A stretch of 8,986 nucleotides of DNA, from positions 1 to 8,986 of the forward strand of contig JALONF010000066.1 in the NCBI GenBank assembly GCA_025455085.1, read 5' to 3'. Below the pieces are notes generated by a model. The model saw only the letters and a program-made list of their open reading frames with translations, was not told where the DNA came from and searched no databases. The translations under genes and the position numbers were made by a program. This document shows, in pieces, positions 6,351-8,986 of the stretch (positions are counted from its first letter, which is position 1; each line of letters opens with the position of its first letter). Origin of the DNA: Ignavibacteriaceae bacterium. Its GTDB lineage: Bacteria; Bacteroidota; Ignavibacteria; Ignavibacteriales; Ignavibacteriaceae.

Positions 6351-6424
6351 GGATTTTTTATCTTTAGTTTTAATTATGTATTTTTTCACAAATATCAATA
6401 GAAAATTTAATTGGAGGATACTAT

Positions 6425-6835
6425 ATGTCTTTTTCATTAAATAAAATTATGCTCATTGGCCGTCTTGGAAAGGATGCAGAAACTAGATTTACGACAAATA
6501 ATGTCTCTGTGACTAACTTCTCGTTGGCGACTGATTATCGCTACAAAGGAAAGAATGGTGACTGGGTAAACGAAACTACCTGGCATAATATAGTTTCGTT
6601 TAATCTTTCAGATTACTTCAAAGAAAATCTGAAAAAAGGAAAGAAGTTTTATGTCGAAGGCAGACTTAGTAAAAGAGACTACACTGATAAGGATGGTGTA
6701 AAACGATATAACACAGAAGTAATTACAGATAAACTTATTCCTCTTGAGCCTTCATCAGAGAGCGCAGCAGCTAGTGAAGAACAAACAAGCGTTGAACCAA
6801 CTGTCAGCAACGATAACGAAGATTTACCGTTTTAG
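6425..6835 (+). CDS. ssb: Single-stranded DNA-binding protein SSB
   Basis: 136 aa. An OB-fold domain spans residues 1-105: NKIMLIGRLGKDAETRF (6-22), VTNFSLATD (29-37), the family-typical TWHNIV (52-57, with Trp53 equivalent to the DNA-stacking Trp54 of E. coli SSB), YVEGRLSKRDYTDKDG (76-91) and RYNTEVI (94-100). A short Ser/Glu-rich linker follows and the protein ends in NEDLPF, the acidic tip that docks replication and repair partners. It is shorter than the 178-aa E. coli protein because the linker is short. It coats single-stranded DNA during replication, recombination and repair. Start chosen by the strong GGAGG 7 bases upstream of the ATG. It is the first gene of a rightward operon, 29 bp before the GldE/CorC-like gene. 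Confidence 0.96.
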   Translation: MSFSLNKIMLIGRLGKDAETRFTTNNVSVTNFSLATDYRYKGKNGDWVNETTWHNIVSFNLSDYFKENLKKGKKFYVEGRLSKRDYTDKDGVKRYNTEVITDKLIPLEPSSESAAASEEQTSVEPTVSNDNEDLPF

Positions 6836-6864
6836 TTTTTTTATTACCGAGGATTTGAATTTTT

Positions 6865-8142
6865 GTGGAGATAGAATGGTTCTATCAGGTAATTTTGCTT
6901 TTAGTTCTATTATTGCTATCAGCTTTTTTTTCGGGATCTGAAGTCGCTTTTTTTTCTATTAAGCAAAAAAATCTGGATGAAGATTTCAAATCCTCAAAAC
7001 TCATTCACAGGTATGCCAGCAACCTCATAGCATTTCCCAGAAGATTACTGATTACAATTTTAGTTGGTAATACTCTTGTAAATGTAGCAGCTTCTATCAT
7101 TGCTGTCTCGATTGCACTTGAGATTGCCTACATATACCAGGTTAAGGTCAATGTGATTTTGACAATTCAGATAATATTGATCACAATTATAATTCTGCTA
7201 TTTGGAGAACTTCTTCCTAAAGTATTTGCTTCAAAGCACCCAAATTTTTCAGTTAAGATTACAGCTATACCATTATACCTTTTCAGTTTGATTATTTATC
7301 CGGTTTCCGAATCAATCACTGAACTAATCAGACTAACTTTTTCAAAAATTAAATTCGATAAATCGAAATCAGCAATTAGTGAGAAAGAAATCTCGGACCT
7401 GGCTGAATTAGGTCATGAAAGAGGCACACTGGAAGAGGACGAACAGGAAATCATTTCAAGCTTTGTTGAATTTAAGTCTGTTCTCGTTAGCGAGGTGATG
7501 ACGCCTCGTGTTGATATTATTGCTTTTCCTTTTAATGTTAGCAGCGAAGTACTAATTGAAACTATTAATAAAAGTGGATTTAGCCGTTTTCCTGTTTATA
7601 AAGAGAATTTGGATAAGATCATTGGTATTGTTCACGCAAAAGATTTGCTTCCATACTTGCAGAACAAATCCTTTGTCAAAGCAGAGACAATTAGGAAAAT
7701 CACACGAGATGTATTATTCGTACCGGAAAGAAAAATGATTAGTGAAATGTTGAAAGAATTTCAACAAAAGAAAATGCATTTAGCTGTAGTAGTGGATGAA
7801 TTTGGTGGAACTTCAGGGCTTATAACACTTGAAGATATTATTGAAGAAATCATTGGTGAGATATGGGACGAACACGATCCTGAAGAAAACTCAATAAAGA
7901 TAATTTCACAAGACAAAATTAGTGTTCTTGGAAAAGTACCTGTAACTGAATTGAATGAATTAATTGGAACAGATTTAATTCCTGCAAGCGATGATTACGA
8001 TACCGTTGCAGGTTTGATCATAAATCAGGCTGGGCATATTCCAAAGGAAGGCTATTCCTTTGATCTAAATAATTATAAGCTGACGGTTAAAGAGGTATTG
8101 AAGAAGAGGATTAAGCGCATCGAATTAGACAGGGTTTCATAA
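6865..8142 (+). CDS. DUF21/CBS/CorC_HlyC membrane protein, GldE-like
   Basis: 425 aa with GTG start; an in-frame TGA at 6856-6858 rules out much longer starts, and GAGGA at 6849-6853 supports this one. The N-terminal CNNM/DUF21 transmembrane domain covers about 1-165 with LLSAFFSGSEVAFFS (17-31), GNTLVNVAAS (68-77) and FGELLPKVFA (113-122). A CBS pair follows (about 205-335): VSEVMTPRVDI (208-218), FSRFPVY (239-245), IIGIVHAKDLL (252-262) and VVVDEFGGTSGLITLEDIIEE (308-328). A CorC_HlyC domain covers about 345-420 (DDYDTVAGLIINQAG). Family members are linked to Mg2+ or Co2+ export or homeostasis. In gliding Bacteroidota the homologue next to ssb is GldE, so this is probably its orthologue; a gliding role here is unproven because the usual partner gldD is not next to it. 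Confidence 0.92.
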   Translation: MEIEWFYQVILLLVLLLLSAFFSGSEVAFFSIKQKNLDEDFKSSKLIHRYASNLIAFPRRLLITILVGNTLVNVAASIIAVSIALEIAYIYQVKVNVILTIQIILITIIILLFGELLPKVFASKHPNFSVKITAIPLYLFSLIIYPVSESITELIRLTFSKIKFDKSKSAISEKEISDLAELGHERGTLEEDEQEIISSFVEFKSVLVSEVMTPRVDIIAFPFNVSSEVLIETINKSGFSRFPVYKENLDKIIGIVHAKDLLPYLQNKSFVKAETIRKITRDVLFVPERKMISEMLKEFQQKKMHLAVVVDEFGGTSGLITLEDIIEEIIGEIWDEHDPEENSIKIISQDKISVLGKVPVTELNELIGTDLIPASDDYDTVAGLIINQAGHIPKEGYSFDLNNYKLTVKEVLKKRIKRIELDRVS

Positions 8143-8152
8143 TTTAACAAAT

Positions 8153-8530
8153 ATGAAAAAGGGCTGTTTTATACAAGCAGTTATAGTCATTACAATATTA
8201 GTTGCAGCAGCAATCTATATTATTCAATATAAATTGGATGATTGGTTTATCAAACCCACTAAAAATATTCTATTAAGTGAAACGGTAAAAGACTGGGAGA
8301 AGGAAGTCAAACATATTGATGAATCAGCTCAAAAAGATTCACTGAGAGCATTATTGATATTTTACATAGAGAATATTAAGTCGATGGAAGATGTTGTAAA
8401 TTTGGAGGAGAAAAAGTTTTTAAAAGAATTCAATCATGTAATTGAAGACAGTTTAATTACAGGTGAAGAAATTTCAAAATTAACTTTGCTATTGAAAAAG
8501 GAACAAAATGAGAAATCCAAGAGCGACTGA
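8153..8530 (+). CDS. Small single-pass membrane protein of unknown function
   Basis: 125 aa. MKKGCFIQ is followed by a hydrophobic helix (about 7-25) and then a strongly charged, helix-prone part (residues 40-125, many Lys and Glu) with possible coiled-coil segments, ending in KKEQNEKSKSD. The basic N-terminus and single helix predict an inner-membrane anchor with the charged domain outside the cytoplasm; topology is inference. I recognise no family. It lies 10 bp after the GldE-like gene without a clear Shine-Dalgarno sequence. Its 3' end overlaps the MCE gene by 23 bp, so it is probably co-expressed with it and may serve the same envelope process. Confidence 0.75.
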   Translation: MKKGCFIQAVIVITILVAAAIYIIQYKLDDWFIKPTKNILLSETVKDWEKEVKHIDESAQKDSLRALLIFYIENIKSMEDVVNLEEKKFLKEFNHVIEDSLITGEEISKLTLLLKKEQNEKSKSD

Positions 8531-8986
8531 AATTAAAGTCGGCATAACAGTATTGTTAGGTTTGCTGGTATTCATCTGGGTCTTAGGTTGGGCTAAAAGT
8601 TTTACATTATCCTCATCGGATAACCAGGTTAAAGTAAGGTTTGACAAAGTTTCAGGACTTGAAATTGGCAACAATGTTACCGTTAATGGCGTACGAAAAG
8701 GGCATGTGAAGGATTTTGTAATTCAGGGATCGTATGTTATAGTGACTTTGAGCATTAGTAATGATATAATATTAAAAAAGGATGCTGAATTTTCATTGGA
8801 GAGTACTGATCTGATGGGGGGAAGAAAAATAGAAGTTAATCCCGGGAACTCAAATGAAGATTTAAATTTAGCTGAAGTTCATCCGGGAATTTATATAAGT
8901 GATATTGCAGGAATGATTTCTCTCTTCAGCGATATTCAAGATAAAATAGGTATAATTGCCAATGAATCAGTCAAAACACTTCAGGG
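8508..8986 (+). CDS. MCE/MlaD-family protein, N-terminal part (3' end outside window)
   Basis: 159 codons are visible. RATEIKVGITVLLGLLVFIW leads into a membrane helix (about 10-28), then an MCE domain (about 40-115): VKVRFDKVSGLEIGNNVTVNG (41-61) and V-KGHV, a VTLSI strand, DAEFSLESTDLMGG (92-105) and RKIEVNPG. This is the standard MlaD layout, GL-x-x-G-x-x-V-x-x-x-G-V-x-x-G-x-V. Such proteins form hexameric rings that carry phospholipids across the periplasm, usually with MlaE and MlaF ABC components, which are not in the window. The ATG lies inside the preceding gene, with AAGGA upstream, so translation is likely coupled. The part after residue 130 begins the C-terminal helical region and runs off the window. 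Confidence 0.9.
   Translation, partial: MRNPRATEIKVGITVLLGLLVFIWVLGWAKSFTLSSSDNQVKVRFDKVSGLEIGNNVTVNGVRKGHVKDFVIQGSYVIVTLSISNDIILKKDAEFSLESTDLMGGRKIEVNPGNSNEDLNLAEVHPGIYISDIAGMISLFSDIQDKIGIIANESVKTLQ

Larger units (their letters stand above)
6049..6424. promoter_or_regulatory. Divergent intergenic region between the pilin-like operon and ssb
   Basis: 376 bp without a supported gene. It must carry the leftward promoter of the right cassette and the rightward promoter of the ssb operon. A cluster of palindromes (6254-6350) occupies the half nearer ssb. The ssb ribosome binding site GGAGG is at 6413-6417. I could not identify clear -35/-10 or Bacteroidota -33/-7 (TTTG/TAnnTTTG) pairs with confidence. 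Confidence 0.55.

Noticed and set aside
8489..8674. Open frame on the minus strand across the MCE gene start
   Set aside because: It is antisense to a clear MCE/MlaD coding sequence and to the end of the small membrane protein, and has no recognisable content.
1..8986. CRISPR array, tRNA, rRNA or riboswitch
   Set aside because: No regularly spaced repeats, cloverleaf-like sequence or known riboswitch core was seen on either strand by eye.

Overview
The window is AT-rich bacterial DNA with short intergenic gaps. It probably comes from the Bacteroidota/Chlorobiota side of the tree, with Ignavibacteria-like as my best guess. The grounds are an SGNH hydrolase of a type common in Bacteroidota, a SPOR lipoprotein, an ssb gene directly followed by a GldE/CorC-like gene, and an MlaD-type gene. 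This placement is inference, because there is no rRNA or other marker gene here.

Left edge, plus strand (1-848): the 3' end of an SGNH/GDSL hydrolase overlaps a SPOR-domain lipoprotein. A strong hairpin at 853-876 ends this unit and, from the other side, the first minus-strand operon.

Centre, minus strand (914-6048): two consecutive copies of the same three-gene cassette. In transcription order each encodes A (170/177 aa, PilV/GspI-like), B (199/199 aa, PilW/GspJ-like) and C (415/417 aa, PilX/GspK-like N-terminus on a large beta-rich body). Copies match in gene order, gene length and 12-15 bp spacing. The B proteins align without gaps at about 63% identity by hand count. Each cassette has its own rho-independent terminator, and 335 bp lie between the copies. 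All six proteins start with a very short leader and one hydrophobic helix but lack the glutamate at +5 of standard type IV prepilins. I read them as a duplicated, divergent minor-pilin or pseudopilin set that may initiate or tip a pilus-like filament or a secretion pseudopilus. This is the most interesting part of the window.

Divergent intergenic region (6049-6424): separates the pilin-like operon from ssb and holds a cluster of perfect palindromes that may be operators.

Right side, plus strand (6425-8986): ssb, a DUF21/CBS/CorC_HlyC membrane protein resembling GldE, a small single-pass membrane protein of unknown function, and the 5' part of an MCE/MlaD-family gene that runs off the window. 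Gaps are 29 and 10 bp, followed by a 23 bp overlap, so these four probably form one operon.
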